Origin: Kitasatospora sp. MMS16-BH015
GTDB taxonomy: Bacteria > Actinomycetota > Actinomycetes > Streptomycetales > Streptomycetaceae
Assembly: GCF_002943525.1 (NCBI RefSeq)
Contig: NZ_CP025394.1
Location: forward strand, 8,819,001 to 8,883,000
Length of the DNA: 64,000 nt
Direction: 5' to 3'
Below the pieces are notes generated by a model, which saw nothing but the letters and a program-made list of their open reading frames with translations, searched no databases and was not told the DNA's origin. Positions 53,101-60,906 of the stretch are shown here, piece after piece. Numbering within the stretch: position 1 is the stretch's first letter; every line of letters starts with the position of its first letter. The translations under genes and the position numbers were made by a program.

Positions 53101-53838
53101 CAGGCGGAAGTAGGAGGCGGACCAGGCGCGGTCGTGGTCCGGATCGCCCGGGGTGCGGCCGTGCGAGCGGGTGTCGATCACGGCTCGGCCGGTGTTGAGC
53201 ACCTGACGCATCACCGTCTCCACCTCGTCGGCGTTGATGCCCGGGAGGATCTCGGAGACGCGGTGGCCGATGTGCTCGTCCACCGGCATCCCGTTGACCT
53301 GGGCCAGGGCGTCGTTGAGCCGGACGAAGCGGAGCTCGGGGTCGTAGACCGCCATCCCGACCGGCGACTGGGTGAAGAAGCCGTCCAGCACGGTGAGGTC
53401 GGCCTGGAGGCGGCGCAGCGCCGTCACGTCGGAGGCGACCGCCAGCACGAGGGGGCGGCCGTCGGCGCCCGCGATGGGGTGGGTGCGGAACTCCAGGTTC
53501 ACGTGGTGGCCGGCCCGGTGCAGCACCGGGAAGACGCCGGACCAGGCCCGGCCGGCCACGATGCTCTCGAAGAGCTCCAGCACCTCGGAGCGCTGGTCCT
53601 CCGTGACCAGGATCTGGGCGGCGAGGGCGCCGACCGCCTCCTCGGCGGAGTAGCCGAGAAGGGATTCGGCGTCGGCGCTCCAGTGCAGGATGCGGCCGTC
53701 CTCGGCGATCAGCGCCGTCGCGATCGGCACCATCAGGAGGCCGTCCTGCTCCTCGCCGTCTGGGTCCTGCTGCTCGTCGGTCTGCATGTCACGCAACCCG
53801 CTCGGGACTCGGGAGAGGATCGGTACTCGCCCTGTCAT
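50107..53838 (-). CDS. PAS/GAF/PP2C phosphatase with HATPase kinase domain (RsbU/RsbW-like)
   Basis: 1,243 residues from ATG 53838, without a clear ribosome site; ATG 53787 (MQTDEQQDP) is an alternative. Domain order: PAS (about 35-150), PAS (about 152-270), three GAF domains (about 285-470, 500-670, 690-860) linked by repeated GTTLDL..TA.EL coiled linkers, a SpoIIE-type PP2C (about 880-1095; GGDWFDVVPL, GDVMGHG) and an anti-sigma-like HATPase (about 1110-1240; LTSELITNALTHAG, GRGMHLV). It contains both the phosphatase and the kinase activity used in anti-sigma-antagonist switching. It is cytoplasmic and probably senses redox, light or small molecules. The partner anti-sigma antagonist is not nearby. 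Confidence 0.92.
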   Translation of the reverse strand: MTGRVPILSRVPSGLRDMQTDEQQDPDGEEQDGLLMVPIATALIAEDGRILHWSADAESLLGYSAEEAVGALAAQILVTEDQRSEVLELFESIVAGRAWSGVFPVLHRAGHHVNLEFRTHPIAGADGRPLVLAVASDVTALRRLQADLTVLDGFFTQSPVGMAVYDPELRFVRLNDALAQVNGMPVDEHIGHRVSEILPGINADEVETVMRQVLNTGRAVIDTRSHGRTPGDPDHDRAWSASYFRLDRPDGEVLGVSSTIVDVTEHYLAEARAARATERLALLVDATASIGTTLDLRRTARELAEAMVPRVCDVSGVYALERLVSGKPDDASGDRWVRRLALSTVDPEYPVEHLPTEAVYRIPPDTAYAEAMAAGRTVVAPSWELPLLGPGIPEERMPAYRGKRSRSVRIAPLVARGAVLGMVVYSRRGERESFGEADITLGDELVSRAAVAIDNARLYQRQHDIVLARAHALREAKAAQERLALVNAASTNIGTTLDLAQTARELALVATPRLADTVVVEVLDTLIRGEETQPPGRADRSAVLRRMAFHTTPASGMEPVAAVGSVHRFHPSTPYSWALAHRRPLLVPRWDDSAKTWFADDPVRAAAAEREGVRSLMVVPLIARGAAVGVAAFYRNVTEHPYTEDDLALAAELAARAAVSIDNALLYTRERDAARQRQVALEEAHAAQQRLALLNEASTRIGTTLDLHRTAMELVETVIPRFADFVTVDLLETVVEGEEPGAIPQDGPALLRAVAVGEIGESGVMAGAADSVGEASRSAKLYAESLRSGRSILVSEVDEAALHRIVASPDRVEPSLAAGVHSYLMVPLLARGVVLGGAEFIRTGNPEPFGAADVALAEELAARAAVCIDNARLYRRERDTALTLQRSLLPQEVHRSLGLEIAYRYLPSSVVSEVGGDWFDVVPLSGGRVALIVGDVMGHGIRAAATMGQLRTVARTLITMDIDPVRVMRRLDEAASAVGEGQFATCVCVVYDPLDRSCTACCAGHLPPVVGTAAGTAQLLDLPAGAPLGIGGVPFESVRFSLPEDGILVLYTDGLVERRDQDLDEGLEVLRQTVAERRPTLEQTCDAVLETLGAHTGQDDIAVIMAHVHPMESYQLAVLPLADDLAMVGHARRFTRSTLADWGLTALTDLAELLTSELITNALTHAGSPTELRLFRNRLLTVEVADVDSHPPTLRRAEDSDEGGRGMHLVNELAHRWGSRSTTDGKVVWYELELPPGSPGGPH

Positions 53839-53940
53839 CGTATGGAGCTACGCGGGGGAGGTGCACCTTCAAGAGGTTCTCGAACGTTGATGGTGCAACG
53901 GGCCCCCAGCGGTCGGTGCGGGGCGGTCTCTTCCGATCTC

Positions 53941-53960
53941 GCGCAGTTCCCCGCGCCCCT
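53941..53960. repeat. Streptomyces-type intergenic GC-rich repeat element
   Basis: GCGCAGTTCCCCGCGCCCCT lies just before the ROK kinase stop. As I recall, this sequence (or its complement) is scattered in hundreds of intergenic positions of Streptomyces chromosomes, usually as part of a hairpin. Only one copy is seen in this window. Confidence 0.5.
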
Positions 53961-53967
53961 GGTGGTA

Positions 53968-54891
53968 CTAGCCCATGGCGGCTGCGGCGGCGCCGATCAG
54001 GCCGGCCTCCGGGCCGAGGTTGGCCTGGTGGACGGTGAGGTGGGTGGTGAAGGGGAGGGCGGCGTAGGTGGCGAGGTGGCTGCGGAGGGGGGAGAGGAGG
54101 AGGTCGCCCGCTTGGGCTACGCCGCCGCCGATCACGACGGCGTCGAGCTCTACCAGGGTGGCGGTGGCGGCGATGCCGGCGGCGAGGGCGCGGCCGGCGC
54201 GGTCGTAGGCGGCGAGGGCGGCGGGGTCGCCTGCCGCGGCGGCGGTGGCCACGGCGGCGGCGGAGGTGTCGGGGCCGAGCGGGTGCCAGCCGAGGGCGGC
54301 GGCGTGGCGGGCGATGGCGGGGCCGCTGGCGAGGCGTTCGAGGCAGCCCCGGGAGCCGCAGGGGCAGGTCTCGCCGTCCAGGTCGACCGAGATGTGGCCG
54401 ATGTGGCCCGCGTTGCCGGTGCGGCCGGAGTGCAGGGCGCCGTTCAGGATCAGGCCGCCGCCGACGCCGGTGGAGACCACCATGCAGAGGGCGTTGTCGT
54501 AGGGGCGGGCGGCCCCGAAGCGGTGCTCGGCGGCGGCGATGGCGATGCCGTCGCCGGTGAGCACCACCGGCAGGCGGTGGCCGAGGTGCTCGGCGACCCG
54601 GGCAGCGACCGGGAAGCCGCGCCAGCCGGGGATGTTCACCGGGCTGACGGTGCCGGCGGCGGTGTCCACCGGGCCGGCGCTGCCGATGCCGACCGCGGTC
54701 ACGCCGGCCCAGGCGGGGTGGGCGGCGAGCTCGTCGAGGCCGGAGAGGAGGGCCTTGAGCACCGTCTCGCCGTCGGACTCGGCCGGAGTGGGGCGGCGGG
54801 CGGTGGCGAGCAGGGCGCCGTCCGAGGCCACCAGGCCCACCGCGATCTTGGTGCCGCCGATGTCGACCGCCGCGATCGTGCCTGTAGCCAC
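53968..54891 (-). CDS. ROK-family sugar kinase (glucokinase-like)
   Basis: 307 residues from GTG 54891 with GGGAGGGAG six bases upstream. The ATP phosphate loop is AAVDIGGTKIAVGLV. The zinc signature CPCGSRGCLE is complete, preceded by NAGHIGHISVD. The catalytic loop reads VVLTGDGIAIAAAEHRFGAA; the usual NDANAAALGE has Asn replaced by Gly, but the catalytic Asp is kept. VSTGVGGGLILNG is the second phosphate loop. There is no N-terminal DNA-binding domain, so it is a kinase and not a repressor. It phosphorylates glucose or a related sugar. Confidence 0.9.
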   Translation of the reverse strand: MATGTIAAVDIGGTKIAVGLVASDGALLATARRPTPAESDGETVLKALLSGLDELAAHPAWAGVTAVGIGSAGPVDTAAGTVSPVNIPGWRGFPVAARVAEHLGHRLPVVLTGDGIAIAAAEHRFGAARPYDNALCMVVSTGVGGGLILNGALHSGRTGNAGHIGHISVDLDGETCPCGSRGCLERLASGPAIARHAAALGWHPLGPDTSAAAVATAAAAGDPAALAAYDRAGRALAAGIAATATLVELDAVVIGGGVAQAGDLLLSPLRSHLATYAALPFTTHLTVHQANLGPEAGLIGAAAAAMG

Positions 54892-55006
54892 GGGTTTCTC
54901 CCTCCCACCGCCCCGGCCGCTCGGCCGGGCGCAGGGCAAATTCTGGCATCCGCCGGGCCGGTAGACTCACGCCGCTCCCCACCCCCTCCCCCCGGAGTCG
55001 TCCCCC

Positions 55007-56233
55007 ATGCCCGTGGCGCTGCTCGCCCTCGCCCTCACCGCGTTCGCGATCGGCACCACCGAGTTCGCCGCGATGGGGCTCGTGCCGCAGATGGCCGAGG
55101 ACCTGGGGGTGTCCATCCCGCAGGCCGGGTGGGTGATATCCACTTACGCGATCGGGGTGGTGGTCGGGGCGCCGCTGCTGACGGCGGCGACCGCGCGGCT
55201 GCCGCGCAAGGCGGTGCTGACCGGGCTGGTCGGGCTGTTCACCGTGGGCAACCTGCTCTGCGCGCTGGCGCCCGGGTTCGGGTGGCTGCTCGGGGCGCGG
55301 CTGGTGACCGGGCTGCCGCACGGGGCGTTCTTCGGGGCCGGGGCGGTGGCCGCCGCCGAGCTGGCGGCGCCGCAGCTGCGGGCGCGGGCGGTGGCGGTGA
55401 TGTTCTCCGGGCTGACCATCGCCAACATCGTGGGGGTGCCCGGGGCGACCCTGCTGGGGCAGCACCTGGGCTGGCGGGCCGCGATGCTCGTGGTGGTCGG
55501 GATCGGGGCGCTGGGCACGGTGGCCACGGCCAAGCTGGTGCCCGCGCTGCCCAGCCACCCGCAGGCGGGCCTGCGGCGCGAGCTGGCCGCCTTCCGGAGC
55601 GGGCAGCTCTGGCTTGCGCTGGCCACGGTGGTGTTCGGCTGCGCCGGGCTGTTCGCCTGCTACAGCTACATCGCGCCGCTGCTGACCGAGGTGTCGGGCT
55701 TCGCCGAGGGTTCGGTGACGCTGGTGCTCGCGCTGTTCGGGGTGGGCATGACGCTGGGCAACGCACTGGGCGGGTACGCGGCGGACCGGGCGCTGCGGCC
55801 GGCCATCTGCCTGGCCTTCCTCTCGATGGCGCTCTCGCTCGCGCTGCTCGCGGTGGCGGCGCGGGCCGAGTGGTCGGCGGCCGTCGTGGTGGTGCTGGTC
55901 GGGCTCTGCGGGTTCGCCACCGTGCCCACGGTGCAGACGCTGGTGCTGAGCAAGGCGCGGCAGGCGCCGACGCTGGCCAGCGCGACCGTGCAGGGGGCCT
56001 TCAACCTGGCCAACGCCCAGGGAGCCTTCCTCGGCGGGGTGGCGCTGGACGCCGGGCTCGGCTGGGTCTCCCCGGTGCTGGTCGGGGCGGCGCTGGCGGG
56101 GGTCGGCTGCGTGATCGCGACGGTCTCCTGGGCGCTCGACCGGGGGCCGGAACGGGGGTCGGAGCGGGCGGCTGTGAGCGGGGCCACCGGAGCGGCGCCG
56201 GCGGGGGCGGAGAATCCGACCGTCCGTGCCTGA
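55007..56233 (+). CDS. AraJ/Cmx-like 12-segment MFS transporter
   Basis: 408 residues from ATG 55007, with GGAG about nine bases upstream. Twelve membrane segments are visible. Segment 1 carries LTAFAIGTTEFAAMGLVPQM and segment 4 LVTGLPHGAFFGAGAVAAAE, both characteristic of the DHA1 group containing AraJ and actinobacterial chloramphenicol-resistance pumps. A basic loop follows segment 6 and the last 25 residues are a soluble tail. It probably exports sugars or small toxic molecules by proton antiport. It is divergent from the ROK kinase gene. Confidence 0.9.
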   Translation: MPVALLALALTAFAIGTTEFAAMGLVPQMAEDLGVSIPQAGWVISTYAIGVVVGAPLLTAATARLPRKAVLTGLVGLFTVGNLLCALAPGFGWLLGARLVTGLPHGAFFGAGAVAAAELAAPQLRARAVAVMFSGLTIANIVGVPGATLLGQHLGWRAAMLVVVGIGALGTVATAKLVPALPSHPQAGLRRELAAFRSGQLWLALATVVFGCAGLFACYSYIAPLLTEVSGFAEGSVTLVLALFGVGMTLGNALGGYAADRALRPAICLAFLSMALSLALLAVAARAEWSAAVVVVLVGLCGFATVPTVQTLVLSKARQAPTLASATVQGAFNLANAQGAFLGGVALDAGLGWVSPVLVGAALAGVGCVIATVSWALDRGPERGSERAAVSGATGAAPAGAENPTVRA

Positions 56234-56636
56234 GCCGTGGCGCTCGGTGGAGAAGGTGACCGGGGTCACGGCCGGGAGCGGGTGACCGGGGGCACATCGG
56301 GGCCCTGGATGATCTTGCCGAATGGGCGGTCGGCCCTTGAAATCGGGGGGAACGGACCGGTCGTACCTTCGGTAACACTGCTCTGAGCTGGCATTTCGCC
56401 GAAATGCTTGTCAGGCCCCCCGGACGGCTCGTAGCTTCGTAACCAGTGCACAGCGCACCACCCGGGTTCACCCCCGCAGCCCCCCGCCACTCAGGTGGAC
56501 GGCGCAGGCGGGCCGGTGACCGGGGCGGCAGACCGCGTCAGACGCGTGAGCAGCCGCCCGCTGCGTGCGACACCCGAGGACACCCCTACGTGGGTCTTCT
56601 TCGTGCTGTCCGCCCGGGGCTTCCGAGAGGATCTGT
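56234..56636 (+). promoter_or_regulatory. Long structured leader of the Rpf gene, possible c-di-AMP (ydaO-type) riboswitch
   Basis: About 400 non-coding bases precede the Rpf gene. Hairpin-forming blocks include GGTCACGGCCGGGAGCGGG (from 56263), CCGCCACTCAGGTGGACGG (56486-56504) and GCGTCAGACGCG (56535-56546), followed by a GC-rich stem and the ribosome site GAGAGGA. Streptomyces rpf genes are known to carry ydaO-type c-di-AMP riboswitches in this position. I did not verify the consensus, so the class is inferred from position and structure. Confidence 0.4.
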
Positions 56637-57431
56637 ATGACCTTCCGTAACGAGACCACCGCTGCCACCACCACCTCCGCCAAGCGCAACCGCCTGCGGA
56701 TGGTCCTGATGGGCGGCGCTGTGGCCGCTCTCCCGGTTGCGGGCCTCGTCACGGCCACCTCGGCCTCTGCCGCGTCCACTTCCACCTGGGACGCGGTCGC
56801 CCAGTGCGAGAGCACCGGCAACTGGAGCATCAACTCGGGCAACGGCTTCTACGGCGGCCTGCAGTTCACCCCGAGCACCTGGGCCGCCTACGGCGGTACC
56901 CAGTACGCGGCCTCCGCCGACCAGGCGAGCAAGGGCCAGCAGATCGCCATCGCCGAGAAGGTGCTCGCCGACCAGGGCCCCGGCGCCTGGCCGGTCTGCT
57001 CCGTCAAGGCGGGCCTGACCGCGGGTGGCGCCGCCGCCCAGGTCGACACCTCGTCCTCGGCCGGCACCAGCACCAAGTCGGACAAGTCCGCCGACACCAG
57101 CACCAAGTCCGCGCCGAAGAACGACACCTCGGCCGCCTCCCGTGGCACCGAGCGTCAGACCCTGACCACCGAGCAGTCGACCCCGAAGGCCGACGCCCCG
57201 AAGGCCGCTGCCCCCAAGGCCGCCGCCCCGAAGGCTGCCGAGGCTCCGGCGAAGAAGTCCGCCCCGGCCGCGAAGAGCGCCGGCGGCAACTACACCGTCA
57301 AGAGCGGCGACACCCTGAGCGAGATCGCCGCCGCCCACGGCGTCGACCTCTCCACCCTGTACAGCCACAACGCCAAGGTCATCGGGGGCAACCCGGACCT
57401 GATCCTGCCCGGCCAGGTGCTGAGCATCTGA
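56637..57431 (+). CDS. Resuscitation-promoting-factor-like muralytic enzyme with LysM domain
   Basis: 264 residues from ATG 56637, with GAGAGGA six bases upstream. The signal peptide ends at SASAAST. The Rpf lysozyme-like domain spans about 47-125 with catalytic Glu58 in WDAVAQCESTGNW, then SGNGFYGGLQFTPSTW. A Ser/Thr/Lys/Ala/Pro-rich linker with PKAAAPKAAAPKAAEAP repeats leads to a LysM domain (about 218-262; NYTVKSGDTLSEIAAAHG). It cleaves peptidoglycan at the cell surface, assisting spore germination or growth resumption. Expression may be tuned by the leader RNA. Confidence 0.95.
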   Translation: MTFRNETTAATTTSAKRNRLRMVLMGGAVAALPVAGLVTATSASAASTSTWDAVAQCESTGNWSINSGNGFYGGLQFTPSTWAAYGGTQYAASADQASKGQQIAIAEKVLADQGPGAWPVCSVKAGLTAGGAAAQVDTSSSAGTSTKSDKSADTSTKSAPKNDTSAASRGTERQTLTTEQSTPKADAPKAAAPKAAAPKAAEAPAKKSAPAAKSAGGNYTVKSGDTLSEIAAAHGVDLSTLYSHNAKVIGGNPDLILPGQVLSI

Positions 57432-57446
57432 CCGTACGGTCGAACG

Positions 57447-57483
57447 GCGAAGGCCGCGCGAGCACTGCTCGCGCGGCCTTCGC
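57447..57483. terminator. Near-perfect 18-bp terminator hairpin
   Basis: GCGAAGGCCGCGCGAGCA (57447-57464) is followed after one base by its exact complement (57466-57483). It lies 16 bases after the Rpf stop and just before the convergent GNAT gene, so it can serve both. Confidence 0.85.
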
Positions 57484-57504
57484 GCATGTCCGCGGCCGCT
57501 GGGG

Positions 57505-58029
57505 TCAGGGCTTGAGGCGGTAGACCACGCTGGCGCGCAGCGGGCCCTCGATCTCGGGCTCGTCGAAGTCGTCGGCCGGGTCGTAGCTCATGCCGAGGCG
57601 GGCCATCACGGCGCGCGAGCGGTGGTTGCCCACGGCGGTGACGGCGAGGATCTCGGGCAGGCCGAGCACCTCGAAGCCGAGGGCGAGCACGGCCCGGGCG
57701 GCCTCGGTGGCGTAGCCGTGGCCCCAGGCGGTGCGGGCCAGGCGCCAGCCGACCTCCACGCCGGTGAAGGGCATGCCCTCGTCCACCGGGTCGAGCCCGG
57801 TGAAGCCGATGAACTCGCCGGTGGCCGCCACCTCGACGGCCCAGAAGCCCCAGCCGCGCTCCTCGATGTCGGCTCGGAAGGCGGCGAGCGAACCGGCGCT
57901 CTGCTCGGCCGTGAGCACGGTGGGGAAGTACCGCCGCACCTCGGGATCGGCGTTCATCGCCGCCCAGGGCTCGAGGTCGCTGTCCCGCCACTGGCGGATG
58001 AGGAGGCGGTCGGTCCGCAATTCGGTCAT
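57505..58029 (-). CDS. GNAT N-acetyltransferase, RimJ/RimL type
   Basis: 174 residues from ATG 58029. TDRLLIRQWRDSDLEPWAAM opens the RimJ/RimL branch; VGWRLARTAWGHGYATEAAR is the acetyl-CoA pyrophosphate loop (R/QxxGxG/A form), and VTAVGNHRSRAVMARLGM the C-terminal segment. It acetylates an N-terminal amine or small molecule in the cytoplasm. It is convergent with the Rpf gene and divergent from the EcsC-like gene. Confidence 0.88.
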   Translation of the reverse strand: MTELRTDRLLIRQWRDSDLEPWAAMNADPEVRRYFPTVLTAEQSAGSLAAFRADIEERGWGFWAVEVAATGEFIGFTGLDPVDEGMPFTGVEVGWRLARTAWGHGYATEAARAVLALGFEVLGLPEILAVTAVGNHRSRAVMARLGMSYDPADDFDEPEIEGPLRASVVYRLKP

Positions 58030-58121
58030 GGCCGCACCGTAAGCATGCCCGGCTCGGCGGGTCGAGCGGATTTCCGGCCGGTCGGGGTGGGTGGGGCGCT
58101 CGGCGGGGTAGGCGGTGGGGC

Positions 58122-58940
58122 ATGGGATGGAAGCGTGGGCGTGACAGCGAGCAGCCGGATCCGGAGCAGGTGGCCGAGGAGCTGGCCGCGCTCGCGGTGC
58201 AGATGGAGCGGGGGCCGGCCGGGGAGCCGGTGGTGGTCTGGCACCAGCGCGGGCGGCAGCGGGCCCGGGAGCTGACCACCTCGGTCGGCGGCCTGCTGGC
58301 CAAGGGCGGGGTGGCGGCCGGCCGCGGCGGCAAGGCGTTGGCCGACCGGCTGCTGGAGGCGGCGCCGCGGATCCCGGTGCGCGACCTGGCCACGCTGCGG
58401 GCCCAGCACCCGGACGCCGCCACCCCCGAGGAGTTGGCCGACCGCCTGGTGCTCGGCGCCTGCCGGGCCGCCGGGGCGGTCGGGGCGAGCATCGGCGCGG
58501 CGGCGATGCTGCCGGTGCCGCCCGCGATGCCGGTGGAGCTGGCCGCCGAGGCGCTCGCGGTGGCGGCCGTGGAGATCAAGCTGATCGCCGAGCTGCACGA
58601 GGTCTACGGCCGCCCGCCGAGCGGCACCCGGACCCAGCGGGCCGGGGCGTACGTGACGGCCTGGGCCGAGCGGCGCGGGATCGACGGCGCGATGCTGGTC
58701 GCCCCGGCCAGCCTGGCCGCCGTGGCGCTCGGCGCCGAGGTGCGGCAGAAGGTGCGCAGGCGGCTGGTACACAGCTCACTACGCCGGCTGCCCTCGCTCA
58801 CCCCGCTGCTGGTCGGCGCCGGGGTCGGCGCGGTGGTCAACCGGCGGGACACCCGCAAGCTGGCCGGTGAGGTCCGGGCGGACCTCACCGGCCGGGAGCC
58901 GCTGCAGCCGGACTACTGGGCGGCGGCGCTGCCGGGCTGA
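58122..58940 (+). CDS. Conserved hypothetical protein, weakly EcsC-like
   Basis: 272 residues from ATG 58122. A soluble, charged N-terminus is followed by a helical region with GASIGAAAMLPVPPAMPVEL, AVEIKLIAELHEVYG and TPLLVGAGVGAVVNRRDTR. These hydrophobic helices with a central Ala/Gly/Pro segment recall the EcsC family, proteins of unknown function. No catalytic motif or signal peptide is seen. It ends eight bases before the convergent M1 peptidase stop. Confidence 0.6.
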   Translation: MGWKRGRDSEQPDPEQVAEELAALAVQMERGPAGEPVVVWHQRGRQRARELTTSVGGLLAKGGVAAGRGGKALADRLLEAAPRIPVRDLATLRAQHPDAATPEELADRLVLGACRAAGAVGASIGAAAMLPVPPAMPVELAAEALAVAAVEIKLIAELHEVYGRPPSGTRTQRAGAYVTAWAERRGIDGAMLVAPASLAAVALGAEVRQKVRRRLVHSSLRRLPSLTPLLVGAGVGAVVNRRDTRKLAGEVRADLTGREPLQPDYWAAALPG

Positions 58941-58947
58941 GTGTTCG

Positions 58948-60534
58948 TTACCGGGTGGGCGCGATGCCGGGCTGGGCCGGCGGCCACTGGGTGGCGGGCT
59001 GAGCGGGCTGGGCGCCCTGGGCGGGCGGCCACTGGGTGGCCGGCTTGGCGGACTTGGCGGGCCGAGGGTGCTCGGCGTTGCTGGCCTGGATCTGGGCCCA
59101 GGAGCGCGGCTGGGGCGCCGCGAGCTTGGCGGTGGCGCCGGGCAGGGCCGGCTTGCCCTTGGTGTAGAGCCAGGTCTGGAAGAGCGGCCCGAGCTGCTTG
59201 CCGGAGATCCGCTCGGCCAGCGCCCGGAACTGCGCGATGGTGCCGTTGCCGTACCGGTGCTCGGTGGGCCAGGCCTTGAGGATCTCGAAGAACTTCTGGT
59301 CGCCCACGGTGTTGCGCAGCTGCTGGATGGCGAGCGCACCCCGGTCGTAGACCGGCAGGGCGAACGGGTCGTCCGCGCCCGGGTCGCCCGGCTCGATCTG
59401 CCAGAACGCGTCGTCGGCCGGGTGCGAGGCGTAGACGTAGTCGGCCAGTTGCTGCGCCGTGCCCTCGTCCTCGTGCTCGGACCAGAGCCACTGGGCGTAG
59501 GTGGCGAAGCCCTCGTTCAGCCAGATGTCGCTCCACTTCTCCAGCGAGACGCTGTCGCCGTACCACTGGTGCGCCAACTCGTGCACCACGACGGAGGTGT
59601 TGGCGCCCTTGGCGAACTGCTTGGGGCTGTAGAAGACCCGGGTCTGGTTCTCCAGCGCGTACCCGGTGGTCACGTTGGGCACGTAGCCGCCGACGGTGGC
59701 GAAGGGGTAGGGGCCGAAGTAGGTGCTCAGCCAGTCGACGATCTCGCCGGTGCGCTCCAGGCTGGCCCGGGCGGCGCCGTCGTTGTCGCCGAGGTCCTTG
59801 CTGTAGGCGTTGATCACCGGGATGCCGGTGGCGGTGGTGGTCGCGGTGGAGAGGTCGAAGTGGCCGACGGCCAGGGTGGCCAGGTAGGTGGCCTGCGGCT
59901 TGTTCTCGCGCCAGTTGAAGCGCGTCCAGCCGAGCTTCGAACTGCTCGACACCAGCGTGCCATTGCTGATCGCCTGAGTGCCGTCGGGCACCAGGACGGA
60001 GACGTCGAAGGTGGCCTTGTCCAGCGGGTGGTCGTTGCTCGGGAACCACCACCAGGCCATCTCGGGCTCGTCGGCCGCGACGCCGCCGTCCGGGGTGCGC
60101 AGCCAGGCGTCGAAGCCGTACCGCTTCACCTTCGAGGGGGTGCCCGAGTAGCGGACCACCACGGTGATCGGCTGGCCCTTGGCCAGCGCGGCGGCCGGGG
60201 TGACCTCGAGCTCCTGCTCGCCGGTGAAGGCGTACGTGGCCGGACGCCCGTTGACCCGGACCTCCTGCACGTCCAGGGCGAAGTCCAGGTTGAACCGGGA
60301 GAGCGCCTGGGTGGTGGTGGCCAGGATGGTGGCGGTGCCCTCCAGGAAGTCGGTGGTGGGCTGGTACTTGAGCCTGAGGTCGTAGTGCGAGACGTCGTAG
60401 CCGCCGTTGCCGTACGTCGGGTAGTACGGGTCGCCGACGCCCGGCGCGCCCGGGGTGGGGGCGGCGGCCGAGGCCGGGACGGCGAGCAGCAGCATGACGG
60501 CGCTCGCGGCGGCGGCGATGATCCTCTTGCGCAC
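58948..60534 (-). CDS. Secreted M1-family aminopeptidase
   Basis: 528 residues from GTG 60534 with GGAGGA six bases upstream. The signal peptide ends at ASAAAPT. The N-terminal beta domain runs to about 225; the catalytic domain has the zinc site HELAHQWYGDSV and WLNEGFATYAQ, with ENQ at TGYALENQTRVFY for the free N-terminus. The C-terminal ARM-like domain of longer M1 enzymes is mostly absent, as in secreted actinobacterial forms. The last 50 residues contain two PATQWPPAQ repeats. It trims N-terminal residues from extracellular peptides. Confidence 0.93.
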   Translation of the reverse strand: MRKRIIAAAASAVMLLLAVPASAAAPTPGAPGVGDPYYPTYGNGGYDVSHYDLRLKYQPTTDFLEGTATILATTTQALSRFNLDFALDVQEVRVNGRPATYAFTGEQELEVTPAAALAKGQPITVVVRYSGTPSKVKRYGFDAWLRTPDGGVAADEPEMAWWWFPSNDHPLDKATFDVSVLVPDGTQAISNGTLVSSSSKLGWTRFNWRENKPQATYLATLAVGHFDLSTATTTATGIPVINAYSKDLGDNDGAARASLERTGEIVDWLSTYFGPYPFATVGGYVPNVTTGYALENQTRVFYSPKQFAKGANTSVVVHELAHQWYGDSVSLEKWSDIWLNEGFATYAQWLWSEHEDEGTAQQLADYVYASHPADDAFWQIEPGDPGADDPFALPVYDRGALAIQQLRNTVGDQKFFEILKAWPTEHRYGNGTIAQFRALAERISGKQLGPLFQTWLYTKGKPALPGATAKLAAPQPRSWAQIQASNAEHPRPAKSAKPATQWPPAQGAQPAQPATQWPPAQPGIAPTR

Positions 60535-60684
60535 GAAGGTCCTCCGGTGCGGGTGGTCGGTCGACGGATGACGTCAGCTTCGCCCGATGGCTGTCCGGTG
60601 GGGAGGTGTTCCATGCGTGCTTTGTGAGATGTTCATGCTGGGAAATCTGACGGAGTGCAGGGGACGCGGCGCGGGGCATGCGGA

Positions 60685-60716
60685 AGGCCCCCGCCCGGTG
60701 AGCCCGGCGGGGGCCT
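60685..60716 (-). terminator. Terminator after the mini zinc-ribbon operon
   Basis: AGGCCCCCGCC (60685-60695) pairs perfectly with GGCGGGGGCCT (60706-60716) around a ten-base loop. It lies just beyond the stop of the second small gene. Confidence 0.7.
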
Positions 60717-60728
60717 GTGCGTACGTGA

Positions 60729-60893
60729 CTACCGGCCCTCGGGCCGGTGGGTGACCGGGTCGCGCCGGCGCTCCGGGGCGTGGCCGGTCGCGTCGCAGCG
60801 GTCGCAGGGCATCTTGAGGTCCGGGTACGGTCTCCCGGTCACGGGGTCGAACATGTCGGTGTACCCGGTGCCCTTGCACGTGGGACAGAACAT
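60729..60893 (-). CDS. 54-residue zinc-ribbon protein, second of a tandem pair
   Basis: ATG 60893 with GGGAG eight bases upstream; stop TAG at 60729. The protein begins MFCPTCKGTGYTDM and continues with KMPCDRCDATGHAP, giving two CxxCxxxGx knuckles like half of a DnaJ zinc-finger. The charged tail PERRRDPVTHRPEGR is probably disordered. It follows the sister gene by 13 bases, so the two are cotranscribed. A role as RNA/protein-binding or zinc-handling mini-protein is inferred; function unknown. Confidence 0.65.
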   Translation of the reverse strand: MFCPTCKGTGYTDMFDPVTGRPYPDLKMPCDRCDATGHAPERRRDPVTHRPEGR

Positions 60894-60906
60894 CTGCGCT
60901 CCCTGC

